In this document: one piece after another, positions 16,039-24,243 of the stretch
Layout of the letters: each line of letters opens with the position of its first letter
Position numbering within the stretch: position 1 is the stretch's first letter
The notes under the pieces: generated by a model
Seen by the model: the letters and a program-made list of their open reading frames with translations, nothing else
What the model was told of the DNA's origin: nothing
Database searches by the model: none
Origin: Anaerolineaceae bacterium
Lineage (GTDB): Bacteria; Chloroflexota; Anaerolineae; Aggregatilineales; Phototrophicaceae
Length of the DNA: 64,000 nt
Reading direction: 5' to 3'
Assembly: GCA_020634165.1 (NCBI GenBank)
Contig: JACKCF010000001.1
Span: forward strand, 2,232,001 to 2,296,000
Made by a program: the position numbers and the translations under genes

Positions 16039-17030
16039 TGTGGCGCCTTTTGGTAGCATTGTTTGTAAGCGCAATTTTCGCCTCTGGGTTGTTTGCGCAA
16101 ACAGCGGAACCTACAGAAGCTGAGATTGACATCACACCAACTGCGATAGAAATCGGTATACAGGTGCAGTTTTCCGGTGATGTGGTTGCACAGTTGTTGG
16201 TTACGGATAGCAGTATACTGATTGGCGAACCATTTACGTTGACGCTGACGATCAGTGTCGCACCTGGGATTACTATTCCTGATTGGCCCATTTTGCCGAA
16301 TGAAGACCTCGTCTTTGAAGTGCTGGAGGCGCCTGATCCAGTAGAAACAGAGGTCGAGGGACGGGTTGAGTATCGGCAGGATATGATTGCTACTATCTGG
16401 CGATCAGGTACCTACCTGACGCCTGAAGTTGCTGTTGTTTATGAGAGTAGCAACGGCGATGCGGGGGCTGTCCCGCTGCAGTCGGCTTCTATATTCGTTG
16501 ATAGTGTGCTGGTAAGTGCCGTTGACCTTTCTCTGCGTCCGGCTGCCCCGCCAATTGACCTGCCCTATATTCCGCCTACCGTATATATCATTGCCATTAT
16601 TATTGTAGCAACCGTGTTATGGATTGTTCTGCGCATCCTAGGCGGTGGTTTGCGGCAAATCCGGTTTGTGACGCGGACGACGCCATTGCAGCGGGCCGTC
16701 GCTGGCTTATCCGATATTGAGAAGCAAAATTTGCCGCCTGTGGCTGCCCTGCCACTCGCTGCGGACATTATTCGACGGTATCTGGCAGAACGGTTTGATA
16801 TTCCGGCGACGGAGCAGACGACGGCTGAATTGTTGCAATCTGTTGGAGAATGGATGCCTAGCCAACGGCAACGACAGCTCTCGCAGCTCCTAAATCAGGC
16901 TGATCTGGCAAAGTTTGCGCAACATCAGCCCGACAGCGATTTGTCTGAGAAGGTCATCAGCTTCGGGATTAAGTGGCTGCGGGCTATTGATGGATTGTCG
17001 GCAGCGATGGAGGTCACGGGTCATGAGTGA
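16035..17030 (+). CDS. BatD-like / DUF4381-like single-span membrane protein
   Basis: This 331-residue protein has a signal peptide (about residues 1-22, ending ASGLFAQ), an outer beta-sandwich region with a repeated Glu/Val/Thr character, one membrane span at about 188-210 (IIAIIIVATVLWIVL) and a cytoplasmic part of about 120 residues with helix-forming composition. This topology matches small BatD or DUF4381 proteins of MoxR operons. Start and stop overlap both neighbours (four bases with DUF58, eight with the VWA gene), so it is translated as part of the operon. It is distinct from the longer BatD-like protein at 19768-20994. Confidence 0.75.
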   Translation: MMWRLLVALFVSAIFASGLFAQTAEPTEAEIDITPTAIEIGIQVQFSGDVVAQLLVTDSSILIGEPFTLTLTISVAPGITIPDWPILPNEDLVFEVLEAPDPVETEVEGRVEYRQDMIATIWRSGTYLTPEVAVVYESSNGDAGAVPLQSASIFVDSVLVSAVDLSLRPAAPPIDLPYIPPTVYIIAIIIVATVLWIVLRILGGGLRQIRFVTRTTPLQRAVAGLSDIEKQNLPPVAALPLAADIIRRYLAERFDIPATEQTTAELLQSVGEWMPSQRQRQLSQLLNQADLAKFAQHQPDSDLSEKVISFGIKWLRAIDGLSAAMEVTGHE

Positions 17031-17982
17031 TTTCCGTTTTGCGAACCCTGAAGTGTTTTTGCTGCTCGTTCCAGCCGTGTTTTTAGTCACCCTGGTATGG
17101 CGGAATCGCTGGTCAACCTCGTCGCCTGTGCTGCGCTACAGTGATACGAATCTGCTGAGTGCTTTCAGTGCAACGACGCGCATGCGCTTGCGGCGGCTGC
17201 CTGACCTGATGACCGTCATTGCATGGCTGCTATTGGTTGTATTGCTGGCTCGGCCACAGGTTGGTGATGCTGAGATCAGCACATCAGGCGCTGGCATTGA
17301 TATTGTGCTGGCACTGGATATCAGTGATAGCATGGCCAATGATGATTTTACACCGAATCGGCTGGAAGCTGCAAAGGCCGTCATCACAGATTTTGTGTCC
17401 CAGCGGCGGTATGATCGCATCGGGTTGGTTGTCTTTGCCGAGCAGGCCTTTTACCAGGCACCACCGACTACCGACTACAATGTGCTGCTGAGTCTGGTGG
17501 AATCGACGCCGTTTGCACATGAATTGGGACTTGGTGATCGGACAGCGGTTGGGATGGGCATTGCGACGGCTGCCAATATGCTGCGGTCAAGCAACGCCCC
17601 TAGTCGTGTCATCATCCTGCTAACGGATGGCGAGAACAACGCTGGCCAGATTGATCCGATTACGGCGGCAGAAGCTGCAAGCGCGCTGGGAATCCGTATC
17701 TATACGATTGGCATCGGCCTGAGTTCCAGCGCCAGTAGTGATGTTGATTTTACAACCCTGCAACGCATTGCCAACATCGGCCAGGGGCAGCACTATGTCG
17801 CGCTTGATAGGCAAGACCTGTTTGACATCTATGAGGAAATCAGCGGCCTGGAAGCGGTTGATCGAACCAACCAATTCCGGCTGTTGTGGCAGGATGTGGG
17901 TTGGCCGCTCATCATAGCCGCACTTGTGCTCCTGCTGATTGAGCGCATTTTGCGAAACACGATTTTCCAGACGATTCCGTAG
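17023..17982 (+). CDS. BatA-type VWA-domain membrane protein
   Basis: The frame is open to 16915, but the ATG at 17023 has GAGG 10 bases before it and gives the family start MSDFRFANPEVFLLLVP. The protein has 319 residues: two N-terminal membrane helices, a VWA domain with an intact metal site (DISDS, the distal Thr in GDRTAVGMG, and LLTDGENNAG), and a C-terminal membrane helix. This is the BatA arrangement; the domain would lie between the spans. It overlaps the upstream gene by eight bases and is followed after 14 bases by a paralogous VWA gene. Confidence 0.93.
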   Translation: MSDFRFANPEVFLLLVPAVFLVTLVWRNRWSTSSPVLRYSDTNLLSAFSATTRMRLRRLPDLMTVIAWLLLVVLLARPQVGDAEISTSGAGIDIVLALDISDSMANDDFTPNRLEAAKAVITDFVSQRRYDRIGLVVFAEQAFYQAPPTTDYNVLLSLVESTPFAHELGLGDRTAVGMGIATAANMLRSSNAPSRVIILLTDGENNAGQIDPITAAEAASALGIRIYTIGIGLSSSASSDVDFTTLQRIANIGQGQHYVALDRQDLFDIYEEISGLEAVDRTNQFRLLWQDVGWPLIIAALVLLLIERILRNTIFQTIP

Positions 17983-17996
17983 AGCTGTAGAGCGAT

Positions 17997-19001
17997 ATGA
18001 GCTTTATTGAACCCGGTTATCTCCTCTTACTTTTGTTGCTGCCATTGGTAATTGTATTTTTGTTGTGGCGCAATCAGGTTAAGCAACGTGTTTTGAGCCG
18101 CATTGGCACACCAGAAGTCGTGGCGCAACTTGTTGCCAGCACCCATCCGCAAAGGCGTATTCTGCAAACAGTTTTGTGGTTTGTGGTCGTGACGGCTCTC
18201 ATCTTCGCAGCAGCGCGCCCAACCTTCGGCACATCAACGGAGGTGATTGATGCGAGTGGTGTGCAGGTGGTTTTTGTGCTTGATGTCAGCAGAAGTATGG
18301 ACGCTGAGGATGTCTTACCCAGCCGACTACAGCGAGCAGTCTTTGATATTCAGGCGATTGCCCAGACGATAGAAGGCAATGATATTGCAGTGGTGTTGTT
18401 TGCAGCAGATGCAATCACCTATGTCCCAATGACGTATGACAGCCAGCTTATCAATTCATTTCTGGATGTCGTTTCGACTGATTCGCTCAGTCATCAAGGC
18501 ACCAATTTATCGGCAGCGATTGAGCGTGCCGAGTTGTCTTTTAGTGGTGATGACAACTCGGCAAAGATCATGGTGTTGATGACCGATGGTGAAGATCAGG
18601 AAGGCAATATTCTTGAGTTGGCGGACAATCTGACTGAGGCTGATACAACACTATATATTGTTGGTTATGGCACCGCTGACGGTGGACTTATCCCTATTCA
18701 CGACGAAGATGGCAACCTGATTGACTACAAGATGGACGCCTTTGGCAGCATTGTGGAAACCCATTTGAATGCCGACCTTTTGAGCCGATTCGCAGAGGCG
18801 GCGAATGGAGCTTATCTAGAGGTTGGGCGTGGTGATGATGTGTCCCAATTAACGGATGCGATTCTGGCCATGACGCCGGGGCAACTGGGACCGCGAGTAA
18901 TCAGCCGCCCACTGGAACAAGGCTTTGTATTTGCAGGTATCGCGCTGCTGGCATTAAGTCTTGAGCTGTTATTGCCTGCGCTGGGACGGATATTCCGATG
19001 A
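17997..19001 (+). CDS. BatB-type VWA-domain membrane protein
   Basis: This is a second VWA protein of 334 residues with the same plan: N-terminal spans at about 6-23 and 58-76, the VWA domain with the metal site DVSRS, the distal Thr in QGTNLSAAI, LMTDGEDQEG, and a C-terminal span near 310-330. It belongs to the BatA/BatB pair that MoxR ATPases are thought to act on. The stop overlaps the start of the TPR lipoprotein gene by four bases, so the two are likely translationally coupled. It probably arose by duplication with its upstream neighbour, but the two are clearly diverged. Confidence 0.93.
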   Translation: MSFIEPGYLLLLLLLPLVIVFLLWRNQVKQRVLSRIGTPEVVAQLVASTHPQRRILQTVLWFVVVTALIFAAARPTFGTSTEVIDASGVQVVFVLDVSRSMDAEDVLPSRLQRAVFDIQAIAQTIEGNDIAVVLFAADAITYVPMTYDSQLINSFLDVVSTDSLSHQGTNLSAAIERAELSFSGDDNSAKIMVLMTDGEDQEGNILELADNLTEADTTLYIVGYGTADGGLIPIHDEDGNLIDYKMDAFGSIVETHLNADLLSRFAEAANGAYLEVGRGDDVSQLTDAILAMTPGQLGPRVISRPLEQGFVFAGIALLALSLELLLPALGRIFR

Positions 19002-19759
19002 AGCGATTTCTTATATTTTGGATAGCCGCATTTGCAGTCACAGGATGTACGGCAAATGCCGCAGAGCGAAATAATTCTGCCAACACAGCGGCGCAGGACG
19101 GTAATCTTGAAGTTGCCATCCGCGCATATCAAGAGGCGCAAGTGCTTGAGCCAGATAATCCGGTATTCTATTACAATGCCGCAGATGCCCTAGCCCAGGC
19201 GGATAATATTCCAGCAGCAATTGAAGCACTGGAATTCGCTATTGAATCCGGTGATCCCAGCATTATTGCGGATGCTCACTATAATCTCGGACGTATTTAC
19301 TATTTGCAGGACGATTATTCGCTAGCCATTGAGCATTTTCAGAATGTGTTGCGCGTGAACCCGAACCACAGTGACGCGCGCTTCAACCTCGAATTGGCCC
19401 TGGGAACCCTTATTTCGCCGACGCCGACAGCGATGGAAATGCAGGTTCAGCCAGAGGACAGTCCGGTTGATCAGGATGCAACCCCTACCCCAGCGCCTGG
19501 AGAAGATTCCCAATTGACGCCTACACCCAGCCCGATGCCTGAAGGCACCCGAATCGGCCCGACACCTGATGAAGGTGGCGAAGACGGTGAGGCAATTGAC
19601 GATCTGCGTTCTACGCCGCAGCCAGAAGTGGATGGCGATCTTGAAATTGACCAGGCCGAACGTATCCTCGATCAGATCAAACTCAATGCTGATGCGCTTG
19701 GTGACTTTAGGCAGGAAATGGTTACTCCTCCGGCGACTTCACCTGAGCGAGATTGGTAG
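18998..19759 (+). CDS. BatC-like TPR lipoprotein
   Basis: This 253-residue protein carries a lipoprotein signal peptide; the lipobox AVTGC places the modified Cys at residue 17. Residues 27-130 contain TPR helices (for example AIRAYQEAQVLEPDNPVFYY and SLAIEHFQNVLRVNPNHSDA). These are followed by a Pro/Thr/Glu linker and a short C-terminal helix (QAERILDQIKLNAD...), the usual ending of BatC proteins. It is expected on the outer face of the membrane beside BatA/BatB. It overlaps the BatB gene by four bases. Confidence 0.88.
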   Translation: MKRFLIFWIAAFAVTGCTANAAERNNSANTAAQDGNLEVAIRAYQEAQVLEPDNPVFYYNAADALAQADNIPAAIEALEFAIESGDPSIIADAHYNLGRIYYLQDDYSLAIEHFQNVLRVNPNHSDARFNLELALGTLISPTPTAMEMQVQPEDSPVDQDATPTPAPGEDSQLTPTPSPMPEGTRIGPTPDEGGEDGEAIDDLRSTPQPEVDGDLEIDQAERILDQIKLNADALGDFRQEMVTPPATSPERDW

Positions 19760-19767
19760 GCTGTAGC

Positions 19768-20994
19768 GTGCGCAAACTAGCTATTATTGCCGTGCTACTT
19801 TTTACCATTGCTGGTTTTATCCATGCACAGGCTGGCACAAACGATTTCGTCGAGGTTGAGATTAGTAATCCCACACCTTATATTGGTGAACCATTTCTGT
19901 ATAGCGCGCGCTGGTACAGCACAGAAGATTCGGATGTTCTGGATCATGTGGCGCCCATCTGGCCTACATTTGAAGGATTAGGACGTGTTTCGGAGACATA
20001 TACCAGCGCAGTAGAACGTCGCGCTGATACATTATACAGCGTGGTCGTGATTGATATCTGGCTGGTACCGGTTCGCAGTGGTGAACTGATAATTGAACCC
20101 CTGCGATTTCAGTCTTCGGCGCTGGCGGTTGGAGATCAGTACGCTATTGAAAGCGTGGCGTTTACTGTGCTGGTTCGTGATTTACCTGAGCCTGTTCCTG
20201 CTGATTTTACGGGGGCAATTGGGCCTTTTACGGTTGATACACTGGTTAGTACAGATTCTTTTGGTGTTGGCATGCCGTTCGTGTATGAAATTGAGTTAAC
20301 TGGGTCTGGTAGTTTACAGCAGGTACAGATGCCTGCTGTTGGTTTCCCAGATACGTGGCGAGTTATTCCTATGCCACCTAGCTTCGAGAGTATTTCCTCG
20401 TCTATCAATCGCAAAGTATTCCAATGGCGGATTATTCCTAATCAGCCTGGGAATTATGTTATTGATGCTGTTTCGCTTTCATACTTTGATGTGGGATTGT
20501 CGGATTATATTTCATTGAGTACTGCCCCATTCAGTGTAGTAGTTGCTCCTGCTGGTGAAATATCTCAGGCTGAAGTCATATTTCCTTCTGCTTCAGAGGA
20601 TGCTCCTGATTGGGTTGAGGAATCTGGTGATTACTGGCTGGCTAGCGACAGTTTTGTTGAATCTGTTTTTTTCTGGTTATTTTGGCTATTGCCAGTGTTT
20701 ATATTTGGTGTTGTTGCGGTTGTGAGGTTTCTTTCAGGATATAGTCGTATATCTGGTCAGCGGGATGTGAAATTTTCAAAAAGGAAGTTGATACGTTCTG
20801 TGAGGTTGGTAGCGGGAAATAATCGCGAGATAGCTGAGCAAATACTTGGTTTGCTTGGTTCATCTGGTTTGCCGCTTGGGGAAGAACCCTGGCGTGGTTT
20901 TTGTACTGATTTGGAAAATGCGCGATATGCGCCTGATGGAGAGTCGGGTGAAGATCTGAAGCAGCGTATGCTGGATATGGTCGCTGAGTTATGA
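19768..20994 (+). CDS. BatD-type protein with signal peptide and C-terminal membrane span
   Basis: The GTG at 19768 is taken as start because it begins directly with a signal peptide (RKLAIIAVLLFTIAG...HAQA); a TTG at 19753 is possible but overlaps the upstream stop. The protein has 408 residues. Most of it is outer beta-sandwich sequence with the BatD-like phrase PYIGEPFLYSARWY, then one span at about 305-327 (WLFWLLPVFIFGVVAVV) and a cytoplasmic tail of about 80 residues. This matches BatD/oxygen-tolerance proteins. From about 20540 the codons look richer in T than in the rest of the operon. Confidence 0.82.
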   Translation: MRKLAIIAVLLFTIAGFIHAQAGTNDFVEVEISNPTPYIGEPFLYSARWYSTEDSDVLDHVAPIWPTFEGLGRVSETYTSAVERRADTLYSVVVIDIWLVPVRSGELIIEPLRFQSSALAVGDQYAIESVAFTVLVRDLPEPVPADFTGAIGPFTVDTLVSTDSFGVGMPFVYEIELTGSGSLQQVQMPAVGFPDTWRVIPMPPSFESISSSINRKVFQWRIIPNQPGNYVIDAVSLSYFDVGLSDYISLSTAPFSVVVAPAGEISQAEVIFPSASEDAPDWVEESGDYWLASDSFVESVFFWLFWLLPVFIFGVVAVVRFLSGYSRISGQRDVKFSKRKLIRSVRLVAGNNREIAEQILGLLGSSGLPLGEEPWRGFCTDLENARYAPDGESGEDLKQRMLDMVAEL

Positions 20995-21749
20995 AATATT
21001 TTTTTGCTGTGGCGCTGTTGTTGGTCGCTGGCGTGGGGTATCTATTTTCTCAGGGTAATTCCTATGAGTTAGCTTATGATCTGTATCAGTCTAATGACTA
21101 TGCGAAATCCATTGAATTACTCGAAAACGACCTCCGTAACGAAACAAGAGCCAGCTTTAGCCTACTCATGAATCTGGCAAATGCCGAATATATGCAAGGG
21201 AACGACGCAGTCGCATTATTGAATTATCTCAGGGCGCGATCACTGGCACCGCGCTTCCCTGGACTTAACGAACAAATCACGCTTACAAAGGCTCGCGCCG
21301 GAACCCTCCCCCGCCAAACAGCCGAAGGTAATTTATTAGACAGCCTCTTCGGTCTGGCCAACAGTTTTACAGTCAATGAGCTAGCGATTGGTTCGCTGAT
21401 ATTGTGGCTTATGATGTGGGCCATCATCCTAAGAGATCGGCTAAAAGATGGGCCACGTAACCTACCCTATCAAGCTATTGTCCCCCTGCTAGTCCTGTTT
21501 TTAGCTGTTGGAATGCTCTTTAGCATCCGATTGTACGCCCTCTGGACCCAACCAACAGCCGTGGTGATGCAGCCCACTATCGTCAGGAGTGGGCCAAGTG
21601 AGGACTACCCCACGCTATTTGTCATTGATGATGCTTCAGAGGTTGTCATCATCGGCCAACGTGAAGCCTGGGTGCAATTCCGTGCTGAAGACGGACGGCT
21701 CGGCTGGATACAGGATTTAGCTGTAGAGCAAATTGACGTTCCCAATTAA
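20991..21749 (+). CDS. BatE-like TPR / SH3b membrane protein
   Basis: This 252-residue protein has an N-terminal signal or anchor helix, two or three TPR units (residues about 24-110, YELAYDLYQSNDYAKSIELL and LLNYLRARSLAPRFPG), two membrane spans at about 132-147 and 162-180, and a C-terminal bacterial SH3-like domain (about 188-248, with VRSGPSEDYPTLF and the ending RLGWI). BatE proteins combine TPR and SH3 in the same way. It closes the operon, overlapping the BatD-like gene by four bases, and converges on the DUF503 gene with only eight bases between stops. Confidence 0.85.
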   Translation: MKYFFAVALLLVAGVGYLFSQGNSYELAYDLYQSNDYAKSIELLENDLRNETRASFSLLMNLANAEYMQGNDAVALLNYLRARSLAPRFPGLNEQITLTKARAGTLPRQTAEGNLLDSLFGLANSFTVNELAIGSLILWLMMWAIILRDRLKDGPRNLPYQAIVPLLVLFLAVGMLFSIRLYALWTQPTAVVMQPTIVRSGPSEDYPTLFVIDDASEVVIIGQREAWVQFRAEDGRLGWIQDLAVEQIDVPN

Positions 21750-21757
21750 ACCAAAAA

Positions 21758-22051
21758 CTATATGATTTCGATCTGCTCGTTGGCAATCATCGCTTCAGGG
21801 TAGTTCGATTCAATCCAGTTGATGATTTTTTGCAGCATACTATGGGCGTGGCGGGACGAATTGCTTACACAGACAATCGCTATCAATGCCGACTGGGGCG
21901 AATCAAGCAAATCAACCTCCGACGCGCCAACATTGAACTGATTGTGAACGCGCTTAAGCAGCGATTTGATGACCATTCGTTTGTCTTTTAGGGATATTGC
22001 GTGGGCGATGTAAAGCTCAAGTTCACATAATCCGATAACGCTTTTAGCCAT
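21758..22051 (-). CDS. DUF503 / YlxP-family small protein
   Basis: This is a small cytoplasmic protein of 97 residues with the DUF503 pattern: an N-terminal beta strand (GLCELELYIAHAISLKDKR), a helix with KSLLKRVHNQFNVGASEVD, and the central IAIVCVSNSSRHAHSML block. Members often sit near rbfA, truB or infB. Here it stands alone between the Bat operon and the LysM genes and is convergent to the former. The molecular role of the family is not established. Confidence 0.88.
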   Translation of the reverse strand: MAKSVIGLCELELYIAHAISLKDKRMVIKSLLKRVHNQFNVGASEVDLLDSPQSALIAIVCVSNSSRHAHSMLQKIINWIESNYPEAMIANEQIEII

Positions 22052-22120
22052 GATATGAGCCTGCTAATTCAGGCAATTGTTATGGTTAAGATAAGGTTAC
22101 GCAGGAAAAAGGTTTGGTTG

Positions 22121-22126
22121 TATAAT
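22121..22126 (+). promoter_or_regulatory. Possible -10 box before the LysM gene set
   Basis: TATAAT at 22121-22126 lies 57 bases before the LysM protein ATG. The best upstream hexamer (TTACGC at 22097-22102, 18-base spacing) is poor, so this is only a candidate. Confidence 0.35.
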
Positions 22127-22183
22127 TTGCAGATAAAACTATACTACTAATGTGAAATTTCGCGTCCACTGTCAGGAGAACAT

Positions 22184-23869
22184 ATGAATGCCTTGACCAG
22201 GAAGCAAACTGCAACCGTGTTCAAGCTTGGGTTGCTTCTTTTGCTCGTTTTCGCGCTTGTTATGCCCATCAGCATTGCCCAAGATGAGAACCTGCTAACC
22301 AACCCTGGATTTGAAGACGCATTTGTCACTGAAGGCAATGATGAACTGCGTACTGTCGCGACTGGCTGGCATCCCTGGCATATCGCACGGACGGATGACA
22401 TGCCAAGCTTCCAGAATGCGCGCCCTTATTATATTGGTTCCACGACTGCAAATGCGAGTGGCATCCTACCAAGGGTCCGATCTGGCAGCCAATCGCAAAT
22501 TTACTACTCATTCTTTGAAACACATGACGGCGGCATCTATCAGCAAGTCAGCGGCATTGCCCCTGGCACTGAACTGCGCTTTAGCATTTATGGACATGTC
22601 TGGTCGTCAGCGTTCAGCGATTTTAACGTCAGCGACCAGGATGGCAGTGTGGCTCTCCGCGTCGGTATTGACCCACTAGGTGGCACCGACCCGGATGCAT
22701 CATCGGTCGTTTACTCCACGCCGGGCATTTTCTATGACACATTCCGGCAATATTCAGTCATCGCCACCGCACAAAGCGATACGGTAACGGTTTTTGTACG
22801 AACAACGATTGCTGAAGTCGTTCGCAATACGGTTGTGTATCTTGATGACGCTGTACTCGAAATTACGCCAGAATCCAACGGTGGCGCTGTTACGGAAGTT
22901 CCAACCGAGGAACCGACTGAAGAACCTGTTGCTACTGAGGAACCGACTGTAGCACCAACAGAAGTTCCGACCGAGGTTCCGACAGAAGAACCTGTTGCTA
23001 CTGAGGAACCCACAGTTGAGGACCCGACTCCGACACTTGAAGGCAATGTCGATACGCCGACAGAAGAGCCTGTTGCTACTCAAGAACCCAGTGTTGAGGT
23101 ACCAACCGATGAGCCTGCTACAGAAGAACCGACTGAGGAACCTACGGCTCAAGACCCAACGCCAACACAAGAAGGCGGCGACAACGGCGGTCTCGTCCCG
23201 ACATCTACGGTGATTTCGGTTGAACCTACTGCAACTGAGGAAACTGGCGGCGGTACTGAAGGCCCAAGCGGTCCGATCTCCGACGAGTTCCCTGGCCAGA
23301 TTATCCATGTTGTGCGCCGTGGGGATACGGTTGGTGCGATTGCTACCCTGTATGGCAGTTCAATCGAAGCTATCACTGAGGCAAACGGTCTGGAAAATAA
23401 TGCTCTCATTTTCGTCAACCAGTCCCTGATTGTTCCGGTACGCATTGTCCCAGCTACGATTGTTCCGTCACCCACTCCGGTGGCAACAGCCGTTCCAGAC
23501 AACAACACGGGTGGATCGGAAAGCTCAGGTGGCGATAGTGCGCCAGCAACAGGTACTGAAATCTACATTGTACGGCCCGGTGATACCCTTCTCAGAATTG
23601 CACGTCTGTACAACACAACTGTTGGTACGCTGGTTCAGCTAAATGGCATCGCTAACCCGAACCGGATTTATTATGGCCAGCGACTGATTGTGCCTGTAGC
23701 GGGTTCTGCGCAACCTGTTCCGGTAACATACACGGTCCAGTACGGCGATTATCTGCTGCGAATCGCCATCCGCTATGGTGTCAGCGTGACGCAACTGGCA
23801 GAAGCCAATGGCATCAGCAATATCAACCGTATTTTCCCAGGCCAGGTGCTAACGATACCACAGTCATGA
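22184..23869 (+). CDS. Secreted protein with three LysM domains and a Pro/Thr/Glu-rich linker
   Basis: The 561-residue protein has a signal peptide (residues 1-33). Next comes a beta-rich module with carbohydrate-binding style wording (LLTNPGFEDAF, GIYQQVSGIAPGTELRFSIYG) up to about 230. The Pro/Thr/Glu-rich stretch at 238-330 follows. Three LysM domains lie at about 372-418, 459-504 and 514-559, each with the RxGDTxxxIAxxY-type start; the last has YGDYLLRIA. LysM domains bind peptidoglycan or chitin-like glycan, so it is probably cell-wall associated. No catalytic domain is visible. AGGAG precedes the ATG. It overlaps the DUF192 gene by four bases, and the peptidase gene follows in the same way. 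Confidence 0.93.
   Translation: MNALTRKQTATVFKLGLLLLLVFALVMPISIAQDENLLTNPGFEDAFVTEGNDELRTVATGWHPWHIARTDDMPSFQNARPYYIGSTTANASGILPRVRSGSQSQIYYSFFETHDGGIYQQVSGIAPGTELRFSIYGHVWSSAFSDFNVSDQDGSVALRVGIDPLGGTDPDASSVVYSTPGIFYDTFRQYSVIATAQSDTVTVFVRTTIAEVVRNTVVYLDDAVLEITPESNGGAVTEVPTEEPTEEPVATEEPTVAPTEVPTEVPTEEPVATEEPTVEDPTPTLEGNVDTPTEEPVATQEPSVEVPTDEPATEEPTEEPTAQDPTPTQEGGDNGGLVPTSTVISVEPTATEETGGGTEGPSGPISDEFPGQIIHVVRRGDTVGAIATLYGSSIEAITEANGLENNALIFVNQSLIVPVRIVPATIVPSPTPVATAVPDNNTGGSESSGGDSAPATGTEIYIVRPGDTLLRIARLYNTTVGTLVQLNGIANPNRIYYGQRLIVPVAGSAQPVPVTYTVQYGDYLLRIAIRYGVSVTQLAEANGISNINRIFPGQVLTIPQS
22895..23173 (+). repeat. Low-complexity Pro/Thr/Glu-coding repeats
   Basis: About 93 codons made of variants of EEPT, VPTE and EEPVATEEP. 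The phrase gaacctgttgctactgagga recurs nearly unchanged around 22921 and 22987, and a close variant follows near 23068, so the tract can be expected to vary in length by slippage or recombination. It codes for the linker of the LysM protein. Confidence 0.85.
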
Positions 23870-24243
23870 GCGAAACAAGGCGTATCGTCAACGTAACAAA
23901 TAAGAAAATCGTACTGGAGCGCGCGAAGTGGTGCATCAGTTTTTGGTGCCGCTTCCGTGGTCTCCAGTTCGTCACCAGCCTTCCTGAAGATGGCGGCCTG
24001 CTTTTTGTGTCAGATCACGACAGCAAATCCGATACCACGATCCACATGCTGTTCATGTTCATGTCGATTGGTGTGATCTGGGTAAATTCGGAGGGCATCG
24101 TGGTGGATAAAAAGCTAGCAAAACCCTGGCGGCTGGCTTATGTGCCAGCCGCTCCGGCACAATACTTTATCGAAGCCAACCCTAGCGTATTAGAGCGGGT
24201 TGCCGTTGGAGACAAACTCGCATTTGAACCGGTCAATCCATGA
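23866..24243 (+). CDS. DUF192-family protein
   Basis: This 125-residue protein has DUF192 hallmarks: the N-terminal ERAKWCISFWCRFRGLQF (family form LA.t...R.rGLm.r), GGLLFVSDHDS, the IHMLFMFMSIGVIWVNSEG core, and the ending PAQYFIEANPSVLERVAVGD. Many members are exported and some form a small beta barrel, but no signal peptide is visible here. It overlaps both LysM genes by ATGA junctions, which suggests joint production. Its biochemical role is not known. Confidence 0.88.
   Translation: MSETRRIVNVTNKKIVLERAKWCISFWCRFRGLQFVTSLPEDGGLLFVSDHDSKSDTTIHMLFMFMSIGVIWVNSEGIVVDKKLAKPWRLAYVPAAPAQYFIEANPSVLERVAVGDKLAFEPVNP

Noticed and set aside
22732..23308. Two overlapping minus-strand frames in the Pro/Thr/Glu repeat (Ser/Val/Gly-rich products)
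   Set aside because: They arise from the low-complexity codons of the LysM protein linker read backwards; no ribosome site.
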